11,334 nt of DNA from Pseudomonadota bacterium (GCA_023416415.1 JAEZHR010000164.1:1-11334); one strand, 5' to 3'; shown: positions 1 to 6,331, counted from the first letter of the stretch. The notes: generated by a model not told the origin, from the letters alone. Numbers and translations are program-made.

Positions 1-1450
1 TGGCTTTGGCGACACCATCCTGTCGCGCGACAAGGCCAAGCGTCTGGCTTCCTGGCTCGCCCTCGAAAAGGCGATGGAATCCGGCGACATCGTCAACGGT
101 ACCGTGACCGGCAAGGTCAAGGGCGGCCTGACTGTGCACACCAACGGCATCCGTGCCTTCCTGCCGGGTTCGCTGGTCGACACCCGTCCGGTCAAGGACA
201 CCACTCCGTACGAAGGCAAGACCCTCGAATTCAAGGTCATCAAGTTGGATCGCAAGCGCAACAACGTTGTGCTGTCGCGCCGCGCCGTGATCGAGGAATC
301 CATGGGCGAAGAGCGCGCCAAGCTGCTCGAAACCCTGAAGGAAGGCACCATCGTCAACGGTATCGTCAAGAACATCACCGACTACGGTGCGTTCGTCGAC
401 CTCGGTGGCATCGACGGCCTGCTGCACATCACCGACCTGGCATGGCGTCGTGTGCGTCACCCGTCGGAAGTGCTGTCCGTCGGCCAGGAAATCACCGCCA
501 AGGTCCTCAAGTTTGACCAGGAAAAGAACCGCGTTTCGCTGGGCGTCAAGCAGTTGGGCGACGATCCGTGGACCGGCCTCTCCCGCCGTTACCCGCAAGG
601 TACCCGCCTGTTCGGCAAGGTCACCAACCTGACCGACTACGGTGCGTTCGTGGAAGTCGAACAGGGCATCGAAGGTCTGGTGCACGTGTCCGAAATGGAC
701 TGGACCAACAAGAACGTGGCTCCGTCGAAGGTTGTCCAGCTGGGCGACGAAGTGGAAGTCATGGTCCTGGAAATCGACGAAGAGCGTCGCCGCATCTCCC
801 TCGGCATGAAGCAGTGCAAGCCGAATCCGTGGGACGATTTCGCCATCAACCACAAGAAGGGCGACAAGGTGAAGGGCGCTATCAAGTCGATCACCGACTT
901 CGGCGTGTTCATCGGTCTGCCGGGCAACATCGACGGACTGGTGCATCTGTCCGACCTGTCCTGGACCGAAGCCGGCGAAGAAGCCGTGCGCAAGTTCAAG
1001 AAGGGCGACGAGCTCGAAGCCGTGGTGCTGGCTATCGACGTAGAGCGCGAGCGTGTGTCGCTGGGCGTCAAGCAGCTCGAAGGCGATCCGTTCAACAACT
1101 TCACCGCAATGAACGACAAGGGTGCGATCGTGAACGGCACCGTCAAGTCGGTGGAGCCCAAGGGCGCCGTGATCGCGCTCAGCGATGAAGTCGAAGGCTA
1201 TTTGCGTGCTTCCGAAATCTCCCGTGATCGCGTGGAAGATGCCGGTACCCACCTGAAGGCAGGCGACAGCGTCGAGGCAATGATCATCAACATCGACCGC
1301 AAGACCCGCAGCATCCAGTTGTCGATCAAGGCCAAGGACAACGCGGAAACCCAGGAAGCGATGCAGAAGATGTCGTCGGATTCCGCCGCCGCCTCCGGCA
1401 CCACCAGCCTGGGCGCTCTGCTCAAGGCCAAGCTCGACAACAAGCAGTAA
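1..1450 (+). CDS. rpsA: 30S ribosomal protein S1 (5' end outside window)
   Basis: Ribosomal protein S1 binds mRNA on the 30S subunit and helps load leaders with weak Shine-Dalgarno sites or structure. The reading frame is already open at base 2 and runs 482 residues to TAA, so roughly the first 75-80 residues of a normal protein of about 560 are missing. The first visible residues (GFGDTILSRDKAKR) match the end of S1 domain 1. Domain 2 follows (about visible residues 28-100), then four OB-fold S1 repeats at about 113-190, 198-276, 285-363 and 372-446. Repeats 3 to 5 carry the cores TDYGAFV, TDYGAFV and TDFGVFI, each followed by a GL(L/V)H(I/V/L) segment and LG(V/M)KQ. The 36-residue tail is polar and Ala/Ser-rich, as usual. 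The next gene, ihfB, starts 14 bases on, a common arrangement. Identification is from direct resemblance to E. coli S1. Confidence 0.98.
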   Translation, partial: GFGDTILSRDKAKRLASWLALEKAMESGDIVNGTVTGKVKGGLTVHTNGIRAFLPGSLVDTRPVKDTTPYEGKTLEFKVIKLDRKRNNVVLSRRAVIEESMGEERAKLLETLKEGTIVNGIVKNITDYGAFVDLGGIDGLLHITDLAWRRVRHPSEVLSVGQEITAKVLKFDQEKNRVSLGVKQLGDDPWTGLSRRYPQGTRLFGKVTNLTDYGAFVEVEQGIEGLVHVSEMDWTNKNVAPSKVVQLGDEVEVMVLEIDEERRRISLGMKQCKPNPWDDFAINHKKGDKVKGAIKSITDFGVFIGLPGNIDGLVHLSDLSWTEAGEEAVRKFKKGDELEAVVLAIDVERERVSLGVKQLEGDPFNNFTAMNDKGAIVNGTVKSVEPKGAVIALSDEVEGYLRASEISRDRVEDAGTHLKAGDSVEAMIINIDRKTRSIQLSIKAKDNAETQEAMQKMSSDSAAASGTTSLGALLKAKLDNKQ

Positions 1451-1464
1451 TTGTCCCCGCGTAA

Positions 1465-1770
1465 ATGACAAAGTCGGAGCTGATTGCCCGTCTGGCCGAA
1501 CGATATCCGCAACTGGTTGCAAAGGATGCGGATTTCGCCGTCAAGACCATCCTTGATGCGATGACCGATGCGCTGGCCCGTGGCCAGCGTATCGAGATTC
1601 GGGGCTTCGGCAGTTTTTCGCTGAACAGGCGGCCTCCGCGCATCGGTCGCAACCCGAAGTCAGGCGAGAAGGTGATGGTTCCCGAGAAAAGGGTTCCGCA
1701 CTTCAAGCCCGGCAAGGACTTGCGTGAAAGGGTGGACGCCATGGTGGGCCAGCCGATCAAGGACGACTAG
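1465..1770 (+). CDS. ihfB: Integration host factor beta subunit
   Basis: IHF-beta pairs with IHF-alpha to make a nucleoid protein that bends DNA by about 160 degrees in recombination, replication and sigma-54 transcription. The 101-residue product has the DNABII layout: an N-terminal helical dimerisation region (1-40), the core RGFGSFSL (46-53), and the beta-arm RPPRIGRNPKSGEKV (56-70). The arm includes Pro64, the position that intercalates into DNA in E. coli IHF-beta. A C-terminal helix completes it. The tail is about 7 residues longer than the 94-residue E. coli protein. The ATG at 1465 lies 14 bases after the rpsA stop, and I see no Shine-Dalgarno sequence before it (the gap is TTGTCCCCGCGTAA). 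Coupling to rpsA translation or an S1-dependent start is therefore plausible. A strong terminator follows at 1796-1824. RPPRIGRNP and the rpsA context favour IHF-beta over HU or IHF-alpha. Confidence 0.97.
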   Translation: MTKSELIARLAERYPQLVAKDADFAVKTILDAMTDALARGQRIEIRGFGSFSLNRRPPRIGRNPKSGEKVMVPEKRVPHFKPGKDLRERVDAMVGQPIKDD

Positions 1771-1795
1771 GTTATTCACGGCACAGGCAATCATG

Positions 1796-1824
1796 AAACG
1801 GCATCTGCGGATGCCGTTTTTCTT
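1796..1824 (+). terminator. Rho-independent terminator after ihfB
   Basis: A perfect 10-bp stem, AAACGGCATC (1796-1805) with GATGCCGTTT (1810-1819), closes a 4-base loop TGCG. The run TTCTTT follows. It lies 26 bases after the ihfB stop and should end the rpsA-ihfB transcript, leaving lapA to its own promoter. Confidence 0.88.
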
Positions 1825-1877
1825 TGGCGAGCGCCCATCTAGGCTGGCGGCATCCCTCATCCTGACCTTGTTTCACG

Positions 1878-1883
1878 TACAAT
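1878..1883 (+). promoter_or_regulatory. Possible -10 box for lapA-lapB
   Basis: TACAAT differs from TATAAT at one base and lies 69 bases before the lapA start, in the only gap between the ihfB terminator and lapA. No good -35 hexamer stands 16-18 bases upstream, so this is a weak call. It rests mainly on the need for a promoter after the terminator. Confidence 0.3.
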
Positions 1884-1940
1884 TCCGTCTCATTACCGTG
1901 CCAGAAGCACGCTTTCGCGCGTGCCGCATAACAGCCAACT

Positions 1941-1946
1941 AGAAGG
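1941..1946 (+). promoter_or_regulatory. Ribosome binding site that fixes the lapA start
   Basis: AGAAGG ends 6 bases before the ATG at 1953. A TTG at 1947, in the same frame, directly abuts this site and so cannot be the start. This fixes lapA at 1953. Confidence 0.75.
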
Positions 1947-1952
1947 TTGCGC

Positions 1953-2255
1953 ATGAAATATGTATTCCGAATCGTTGCAGCCCTTCTCTTCATCGTTTTT
2001 TTCGGCTTCGCCCTGAAAAACACTCAGGAAGCCGTACTGAGCTTCTTCTGGGGATACGAATTGCGTGGCCCGTTGGTGTTGCTCCTGCTGGGCTTCTTCG
2101 TTGCAGGTGCGGCGTTCGGAATCATTGCGATGTTGCCCACCGTGTTTCGGCAGCGGCGTGAAGTGGCGCGCCAGAAGCGCCAGGTGGCCAGCCTGGAGCA
2201 GGCGCAGAGCAATGTCCCCAGTCCGCCACCCGCCGAGGGCATCATTCCTCACTGA
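1953..2255 (+). CDS. lapA: LapA, LPS assembly inner-membrane protein (DUF1049)
   Basis: LapA is a small inner-membrane protein that works with LapB; in E. coli the pair links LPS demand to LpxC turnover and LPS assembly. The product has 100 residues, close to the 102 of E. coli LapA (YciS). It shows a first membrane helix at about 4-20, the conserved-type stretch NTQEAVLSFFWGYELRGPL (23-41), and a second helix at about 40-61. A basic, probably coiled-coil cytoplasmic segment (64-88) precedes a proline-rich end. The start is the ATG with AGAAGG 6 bases upstream. lapB begins 29 bases after the stop, so the two form an operon. LapA itself has little diagnostic sequence, so the adjacent lapB is strong support. 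Confidence 0.92.
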   Translation: MKYVFRIVAALLFIVFFGFALKNTQEAVLSFFWGYELRGPLVLLLLGFFVAGAAFGIIAMLPTVFRQRREVARQKRQVASLEQAQSNVPSPPPAEGIIPH

Positions 2256-2284
2256 GGCCACCGGGCCACCCACATACATAACGC

Positions 2285-3460
2285 ATGGAATTCGAAACCT
2301 GGTGGCTGCTGGCCATCCCCGTCTTTTTCGCACTCGGCTGGATAGCCGCACGTGTTGACATCCGCCAGCTCGTTTCCGAGTCTCGCACCTTGCCGCGTGG
2401 TTATTTCAAGGGACTCAACTTCCTGCTCAACGATCAGCCGGACAAGGCCATTGATGCCTTCATCGAGATCGTCACTCTCGATCCGGAAACCATCGAATTG
2501 CACTTTGCATTGGGCAACCTGTTCCGTCGCCGTGGCGAGATCGAGCGCGCCATCCGCGTGCACCAGAACTTGCTGGCGCGCCCCGACCTGCCGTCCGCAT
2601 ACAAGGCGCAGTCGCAATTCGAACTCGGACAGGATTACCTGAAGGCCGGTCTGCTCGATCGCGCTGAGGAAACCTTCAACCGGTTGGTCGACACGCCTTA
2701 CGGGGCTCAGGCGCGCCGCGCACTCCTCGAGATCTATCAGCGCGAGAAGGAATGGGTGCGTGCCATCGAGGCCGCGCGCGCGCTGCAGGAATCCGGCGCA
2801 GGCGGGCGCCAGAAGGAGATCGCCCAGTTCTACTGCGAACTGGCCGAGGACGAACTGGTACGAACACGCTCCGACGCTGCGCTGGAAATGCTTGAAAAGG
2901 CGCTGGCCGAAGATCGCCACAACGTGCGCGCGACGATCCTGACGGGTGATGTGCACATGGCGCGCGGCGAAGTCGAGGCAGCCCTGCAGGCCTGGCGACG
3001 GGTCGAGCATCAGAGCGTGCCTCATGTTGCGCTCGTCGCCCAGCGCCTGATGGATGGTTATCGTGCAGTTGGGCGTCCTCAAGAAGGCGTCAACTTGCTG
3101 AAGAACTATCTCGCCGAGGCACCCTCCATTGATCTGTTGGAAGTCGTGTTCAAGGCGGTCCTGGAACAGGACGGAGTGGAAGCGGCCAACCAGATCGTCA
3201 GCGACGAGCTGCGTCGGGCGCCGACCCTGCTCGGGCTGGACAAGCTGATGGAGGCGCGCTTGATGAATGCGCCGCCGGAGGTGTTGCCTGAACTGTCCTT
3301 CGTCAAGAACCTCGTGCACGGCTATACCCGCAAGCTGGCGCGCTACCAGTGCAGCCAGTGCGGCTTCAAGGCACGCCAGTTCTATTGGCATTGCCCGGGC
3401 TGCAACCAGTGGGAAACCTATCCACCCCGCCGCAGCGAAGAACTGAACGTCATGGGTTGA
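2285..3460 (+). CDS. lapB: LapB, TPR and rubredoxin-type LPS regulator
   Basis: LapB (YciM) is an inner-membrane-anchored TPR protein. In E. coli it acts with FtsH to degrade LpxC, so limiting lipid A synthesis, and it is antagonised by YejM/PbgA. The 391-residue length is normal (E. coli 389). One N-terminal membrane anchor (about 6-21) is followed by helical TPR repeats from about 40 to 330, such as QPDKAIDAFIEIVTLDPETIELHFALGNLF in two parts around residues 51-80. The C-terminal metal site is complete: Cys356-x2-Cys359 and Cys370-x2-Cys373, the rubredoxin-type knuckles needed for function. The start ATG has no clear Shine-Dalgarno site, so coupling to lapA 29 bases upstream is likely. A 430-residue open frame on the opposite strand covers the gene but resembles no protein I know. 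Confidence 0.97.
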   Translation: MEFETWWLLAIPVFFALGWIAARVDIRQLVSESRTLPRGYFKGLNFLLNDQPDKAIDAFIEIVTLDPETIELHFALGNLFRRRGEIERAIRVHQNLLARPDLPSAYKAQSQFELGQDYLKAGLLDRAEETFNRLVDTPYGAQARRALLEIYQREKEWVRAIEAARALQESGAGGRQKEIAQFYCELAEDELVRTRSDAALEMLEKALAEDRHNVRATILTGDVHMARGEVEAALQAWRRVEHQSVPHVALVAQRLMDGYRAVGRPQEGVNLLKNYLAEAPSIDLLEVVFKAVLEQDGVEAANQIVSDELRRAPTLLGLDKLMEARLMNAPPEVLPELSFVKNLVHGYTRKLARYQCSQCGFKARQFYWHCPGCNQWETYPPRRSEELNVMG

Positions 3461-3621
3461 TGTTTTGCGCGGCGGTCTTGTGATCGCGCGCGCATGAGAT
3501 CCATCAGTTATTGCGGGGGACTCTTTTTCGGTTGGTCCCATCGGGGATTCGATATTTCCTTTCGTCGCTCGCGCCGGTGCCGGCGATCTGCTTTCGTCCG
3601 GTCGATCGGAGGCGAAAGCGC
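3461..3621 (+). other. 161-bp gap between lapB and rfaE1
   Basis: No gene is supported here. The rfaE1 frame is open back to a TTG at 3511, but those 37 residues look like read-through (Arg/Pro-rich, unlike the family) and precede the ribosome binding site. A possible weak hairpin is GGGAC (3516-3520) with GTCCC (3535-3539). I cannot name a convincing promoter or terminator. Related genomes often carry ugd at this point. Confidence 0.5.
3607..3612 (+). promoter_or_regulatory. Ribosome binding site that fixes the rfaE1 start
   Basis: CGGAGG ends 9 bases before the ATG at 3622. This makes 3622 the better start than upstream in-frame codons. A second ATG at 3628 would be 15 bases away and is less likely. 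Confidence 0.7.
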
Positions 3622-4560
3622 ATGAGCATGCCGGTCTCCTTCTCCAGCGCGCGTATTCTCGTCGCAGGCGACGTGATGCTGGACCGCTACTGGTTCGGCG
3701 ACGTCAGTCGCATTTCGCCAGAGGCACCGGTCCCGGTAGTTCGCGTCGAGCGCTGTGAAGAGCGGCTCGGCGGCGCCGCAAATGTGGCGCGCAATCTGGC
3801 GGCGCTTTCTGCGCAGCCGACGCTGCTCGGTGTGGTCGGCATGGATGAAGGCGGCAACCGCCTGCTGGAAATGGTTGACCGCCAACGCATCGGCGGCTGC
3901 CTATATCGCGACCCCGCGGTGTCTACTGTCGTGAAGCTGCGTGTGATCGGCCGGCAGCAGCAGTTGCTGCGCATCGACTTCGAGCGACCTCCCTCCGAGG
4001 CGATCCTGCGAGACAAGCTTACCCGTTTCCATGCCTTGCTTCCTCAGTGCGATGTGGCGATTCTTTCCGACTACGCCAAGGGTGCGCTGGTGAATGCGCC
4101 CGAGATGATCGCGGCCGCCCGGCGCGCGGGCAAGCCGCTGCTGGTCGATCCCAAGGGCGACGATTTCTCCCGCTACCGGGGGGCAAGCGTGCTGACACCG
4201 AACAAGGCTGAATTGCGTCAGATCGTCGGTGCATGGCGCAACGAGGACGACCTTGCAGCCAGGGTCCGGCAGTTGTGCGCGGATTTGGAGGTCGAGGCCT
4301 TGCTGCTGACCCGGTCGGAGGAAGGCATGAGCCTGTATCGGCGCGAAGAAGTGATGCACTTCGCCACGCAGGCGCGCGAAGTGTACGACGTGTCCGGTGC
4401 CGGCGATACCGTCATTGCCGCCCTGGCAGCGGCATTGGGTGCAGGGATGTCGCTGCCTGAGGCGGTTACCCTCGCCAATCGTGCCGCCGGAATCGTGGTA
4501 GGAAAGCTGGGAACGTCGGTGGTGACGGCAGAGGAGTTGTTCGAGCAGGAAGATTGCTAG
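3622..4560 (+). CDS. rfaE1: D-glycero-beta-D-manno-heptose-7-phosphate kinase
   Basis: This cytoplasmic kinase phosphorylates heptose-7-phosphate at C1, giving the 1,7-bisphosphate on the route to ADP-heptose for the LPS inner core. The 312-residue product is a complete PfkB/ribokinase-fold enzyme. It has the N-terminal strand and GDVMLDRYW (16-24), the glycine-rich LGGAANVARN (49-58), and the C-terminal PfkB signature DVSGAGDTV (256-264) with the catalytic-base Asp262. It stops where the kinase domain ends. The cytidylyltransferase domain of the E. coli fusion protein HldE is absent, so that step needs a separate rfaE2 elsewhere, as is usual in betaproteobacteria. The start is ATG 3622 after CGGAGG. 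The lapAB neighbours fit an LPS locus, but no hldD/rfaD epimerase gene follows. Other PfkB sugar kinases are the alternative; LVAGDVMLDRYWFGDVSRIS (13-32) is strongly RfaE-like. Confidence 0.95.
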   Translation: MSMPVSFSSARILVAGDVMLDRYWFGDVSRISPEAPVPVVRVERCEERLGGAANVARNLAALSAQPTLLGVVGMDEGGNRLLEMVDRQRIGGCLYRDPAVSTVVKLRVIGRQQQLLRIDFERPPSEAILRDKLTRFHALLPQCDVAILSDYAKGALVNAPEMIAAARRAGKPLLVDPKGDDFSRYRGASVLTPNKAELRQIVGAWRNEDDLAARVRQLCADLEVEALLLTRSEEGMSLYRREEVMHFATQAREVYDVSGAGDTVIAALAAALGAGMSLPEAVTLANRAAGIVVGKLGTSVVTAEELFEQEDC

Positions 4561-4585
4561 TTACACACAAAATCACTACTGTGGG

Positions 4586-4625
4586 AGCGTAGTTGCAAAT
4601 ATTGCAACTACGCTTTTCATTTTTT
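4586..4625 (+). terminator. Perfect 13-bp hairpin between rfaE1 and comEA
   Basis: AGCGTAGTTGCAA (4586-4598) pairs without mismatch with TTGCAACTACGCT (4602-4614) around the loop ATA. TTTCATTTTTT follows, so it has the form of an intrinsic terminator for rfaE1. The comEA ribosome binding site starts only three bases after the T run (4628), which leaves no room for a promoter between them. It could therefore also act as an attenuator or as a 5'-leader structure of comEA. Confidence 0.8.
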
Positions 4626-4627
4626 AC

Positions 4628-4634
4628 AGGAGGA
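4628..4634 (+). promoter_or_regulatory. Strong comEA ribosome binding site
   Basis: AGGAGGA is a near-perfect anti-16S match ending 4 bases before the ATG at 4639. It is the strongest Shine-Dalgarno site in the window and implies efficient translation of comEA once transcribed. The hairpin at 4586-4614 sits just upstream and does not sequester it. Confidence 0.8.
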
Positions 4635-4638
4635 TTTC

Positions 4639-4965
4639 ATGTTGAAGAAGGTTCTGCTTGTCGCTCTGGGATTGTTCATGAGTGCGGGGCTGGCGTTCGC
4701 CCAAGTCGACGTCAACACGGCGACGCCGGCTGCGCTTGAAGGCATCAAGGGCATTGGCCAGTCGACTTCGAAACGCATCACCGAGGAGCGGAAGAAGGCG
4801 CAATTCAAGGATTGGCCGGACTTCGAAGCGCGCGTGGCGGGTATCGGTGAAAAGAAGGCCGCAGCGCTTTCGGCCGCCGGCCTGACCGTCAATGGGGTTG
4901 CGCGTGCTGCAGCGGCACCGAAGCCAGTGAAGACATCGCAGGCCAAGCCTGCAGCTGCAAAGTAA
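4639..4965 (+). CDS. comEA: ComEA-like secreted helix-hairpin-helix DNA-binding protein
   Basis: Members of this family bind double-stranded DNA in the periplasm and help pull it in during natural transformation. The 108-residue product starts with a clear Sec signal peptide: Lys3-Lys4, a hydrophobic core, and probable cleavage after AFA at residue 21. The mature part has the ComEA core VDVNTATPAALEGIKGIG (23-40), giving the first helix-hairpin-helix. A second hairpin follows around VAGIGEKKAAALSAAGL (66-82). An Ala/Lys/Pro-rich basic tail (87-108) may add non-specific DNA contact. It lacks the N-terminal membrane anchor and SLBB domain of Gram-positive ComEA, as is usual for short proteobacterial forms. 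It is preceded by a hairpin with a T-run and a very strong ribosome binding site. Genes of this type are common beside cysM in betaproteobacteria; a role in uptake here is inferred from family only. Confidence 0.88.
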   Translation: MLKKVLLVALGLFMSAGLAFAQVDVNTATPAALEGIKGIGQSTSKRITEERKKAQFKDWPDFEARVAGIGEKKAAALSAAGLTVNGVARAAAAPKPVKTSQAKPAAAK

Positions 4966-4974
4966 GGATTTGCG

Positions 4975-5004
4975 CGACGCCCGTCTTTCCTGCGGGCGTC
5001 GTTT
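4975..5004 (+). terminator. Terminator-like hairpin after comEA
   Basis: CGACGCCCG (4975-4983) pairs perfectly with CGGGCGTCG (4993-5001) across a 9-base loop, TCTTTCCTG. Only TTT follows, so it is a short-tailed intrinsic terminator at best. It begins 9 bases after the comEA stop and isolates comEA from cysM. Confidence 0.68.
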
Positions 5005-5017
5005 CCGTGTCTGCGAT

Positions 5018-5023
5018 TACAAT
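5018..5023 (+). promoter_or_regulatory. Possible -10 box for cysM
   Basis: TACAAT, one base from consensus, lies 27 bases before the cysM ATG and just past the comEA terminator. This is a fitting place for a cysM promoter with a short leader. The region 16-18 bases upstream is the terminator stem (GGCGTC) and offers no -35 match, so an activator may be needed or the call may be wrong. Confidence 0.33.
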
Positions 5024-5050
5024 GGTGTCTTTCGCAGTCGTGCATACTCA

Positions 5051-5953
5051 ATGGCTTACCTGACCATCGAAGACACCATCGGCAATACTCCGCTGGTGCA
5101 ACTCAAGCGCATTCCCGGTGAAAGCGCCGCCCGCCGCAACAACGTCATCCTCGGCAAGCTGGAAGGAAACAATCCGGCCGGATCGGTGAAGGACCGGACG
5201 GCGCTGTCCATGATCAAGAACGCCGAGGCCCGCGGCCAGATCAAGCCGGGCGACACTCTGATCGAGGCTACCAGCGGCAATACCGGCATTGCCCTTGCGA
5301 TGGCTGCTGCCATTCGCGGCTACAAGATGGTGTTGCTGATGCCGGAGAACCTGAGCGAGGAGCGGCGCCAGAGCATGGCTGCCTACGGCGCGAAGATCGT
5401 GCTCACGCCGAAGGCCGGCGGCATGGAATATGCGCGCGACCTTGCCGAACAGATGCAAAAGGAAGGCCGTGGCCTGATCCTTAACCAGTTTGCCAATCCC
5501 GACAATCCCCGTGCGCATTACGAAACCACTGGGCCGGAAATCTGGCGCGATACCGAAGGACGCATCACCCACTTCGTCAGCGCGATGGGCACCACGGGCA
5601 CGATCGTCGGCGTCTCGCGCTACTTGCGGGAACAGAATCCGGAGGTCCGCATCATCGGCGCGCAGCCGGAAGAGGGTTCGCAGATACCTGGTATCCGCAA
5701 GTGGCCGGAAGCGTATCTGCCGAAAATCTTCGACAGATCATGCGTTGACCAGGTCGAGCATGTCAGCCAGGCTGCGGCCGAACAGATGGCGCGCCGAATG
5801 GCAGCGGAAGAGGGAGTTTTCTGCGGGATTTCCGCAGCGGGGGCCTGCGAGGTAGCGCTGCGGATTTCAGAGACGGTGGAAAACGCCACCATCGTGTTCA
5901 TCATCTGCGATCGGGGCGATCGCTATCTGTCCACCGGCGTGTTTCTTGCCTGA
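5051..5953 (+). CDS. cysM: Cysteine synthase B (O-acetylserine sulfhydrylase B)
   Basis: CysM is a cytoplasmic PLP enzyme that makes cysteine from O-acetylserine and sulfide, and in enterics also S-sulfocysteine from thiosulfate. The 300-residue product aligns along nearly its whole length with E. coli CysM (303). Lys47 in NPAGSVKDR is the PLP Schiff-base lysine. The substrate loop is TSGNTG (74-79) and the phosphate loop is GTTGT (180-184). The serine of CGISAAG fills the pyridine-nitrogen position. The end IICDRGDRYLSTGVF is CysM-type. EGNNPAGSVKDR and the PEEGSQIPGIRKWP segment point to CysM rather than CysK. The start is ATG 5051 (MAYLTIEDTIGNTPL); an upstream open frame to 4970 crosses the terminator hairpin and is not family-like. 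No Shine-Dalgarno site is visible. A large hairpin overlaps the stop codon. Confidence 0.97.
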   Translation: MAYLTIEDTIGNTPLVQLKRIPGESAARRNNVILGKLEGNNPAGSVKDRTALSMIKNAEARGQIKPGDTLIEATSGNTGIALAMAAAIRGYKMVLLMPENLSEERRQSMAAYGAKIVLTPKAGGMEYARDLAEQMQKEGRGLILNQFANPDNPRAHYETTGPEIWRDTEGRITHFVSAMGTTGTIVGVSRYLREQNPEVRIIGAQPEEGSQIPGIRKWPEAYLPKIFDRSCVDQVEHVSQAAAEQMARRMAAEEGVFCGISAAGACEVALRISETVENATIVFIICDRGDRYLSTGVFLA

Positions 5954-5976
5954 TCGGCAGGTACACGCCGGCGTGT
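5934..5976 (+). terminator. Hairpin over the cysM stop, between convergent genes
   Basis: CCGGCGTGT (5934-5942) pairs with ACACGCCGG (5963-5971). Inside it CTTGCC (5945-5950) pairs with GGCAGG (5956-5961, one G-T) around the loop TGATC. The result is a 15-pair stem with one small internal loop. The right arm is also half of a 14-base perfect palindrome, ACACGCCGGCGTGT (5963-5976). It lies at the meeting point of cysM (+) and the HTH gene (-). No T tract follows on either strand, so it may be an mRNA 3'-end stabiliser or a weak bidirectional terminator. Confidence 0.5.
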
Positions 5977-5980
5977 GAAC

Positions 5981-6331
5981 TTACTGCTCGGAAGACGGGT
6001 TTTCGGAATCGGGGGCTGCAGCGGCGGAAGCAGCCTCGCCAACCGGTTCCTTCGGCTTGAACTGCTTGTCACTGATGCGGAACTTATCGCGACGGTCGCC
6101 CATCAGCGTGCGCAGTTCCTTGATCGACAGGTCGCTGACTTCGTGCATGCGGATCAGCAACGAGGCGCCGACCGGCAAGCGGCGGTGGCGGATTTTGCTG
6201 ATGACGGGAGGAGCGACTTCCAGTGCGCGCGACAGCGCAGCGTCGTTTTTCAGGTTAAGTTTCTCGATCAGAGCGTCCAGCAGATTGTTGGGGTCGTAAT
6301 TTACCTGGTCGGCAAGGCGGTTGCTATTCAT
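5981..6331 (-). CDS. Small Cro/CI-like helix-turn-helix protein, unknown role
   Basis: The 116-residue product contains a compact helical domain (about 12-80). Within it, AALSRALEVAPPVISKIRH (31-49) reads as a helix-turn-helix of the lambda-repressor/XRE type, followed by RLPVGASLLIRMHEVSDLSIKELR, a typical closing helix pair. Residues 78-92 are basic (GDRRDKFRISDKQFK). The end is an Ala/Pro/Glu/Ser tail that is probably disordered. No other domain is visible, so it is probably a DNA-binding regulator or nucleoid accessory; the target is unknown. I recognise this type from betaproteobacteria but not a named function. I chose the ATG at 6331, with AGG 7 bases upstream. An ATG at 6355 would add eight residues but has only GGGA three bases away. 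It stands alone, facing cysM. Confidence 0.8.
   Translation of the reverse strand: MNSNRLADQVNYDPNNLLDALIEKLNLKNDAALSRALEVAPPVISKIRHRRLPVGASLLIRMHEVSDLSIKELRTLMGDRRDKFRISDKQFKPKEPVGEAASAAAAPDSENPSSEQ

Noticed and set aside
377..651. Identical 20-base direct repeat (377-396 and 632-651) in rpsA
   Set aside because: It encodes the same TDYGAFV core in two S1 repeats under strong codon bias. It is not a mobile or regulatory repeat.
2249..3541. 430-codon open frame on the minus strand opposite lapB
   Set aside because: It is longer than lapB, but it mirrors the lapB codons, resembles no family I know, and lapB is complete and unmistakable.
3511..3621. 37-residue N-terminal extension of rfaE1 from a TTG codon
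   Set aside because: The extension is Arg/Pro-rich and not family-like, and CGGAGG sits correctly before ATG 3622.
4970..5050. 27-residue N-terminal extension of cysM
   Set aside because: It would translate through the comEA terminator hairpin and the possible promoter. CysM proteins begin at the MAYLTIEDTIGNTP region.
5820..5860. CysM motif reads CGISAAG instead of the E. coli CGVSSGG
   Set aside because: The first serine, which contacts the PLP ring nitrogen, is kept. Human CBS (GGSAG) also has Ala at the second position, so this is normal variation.
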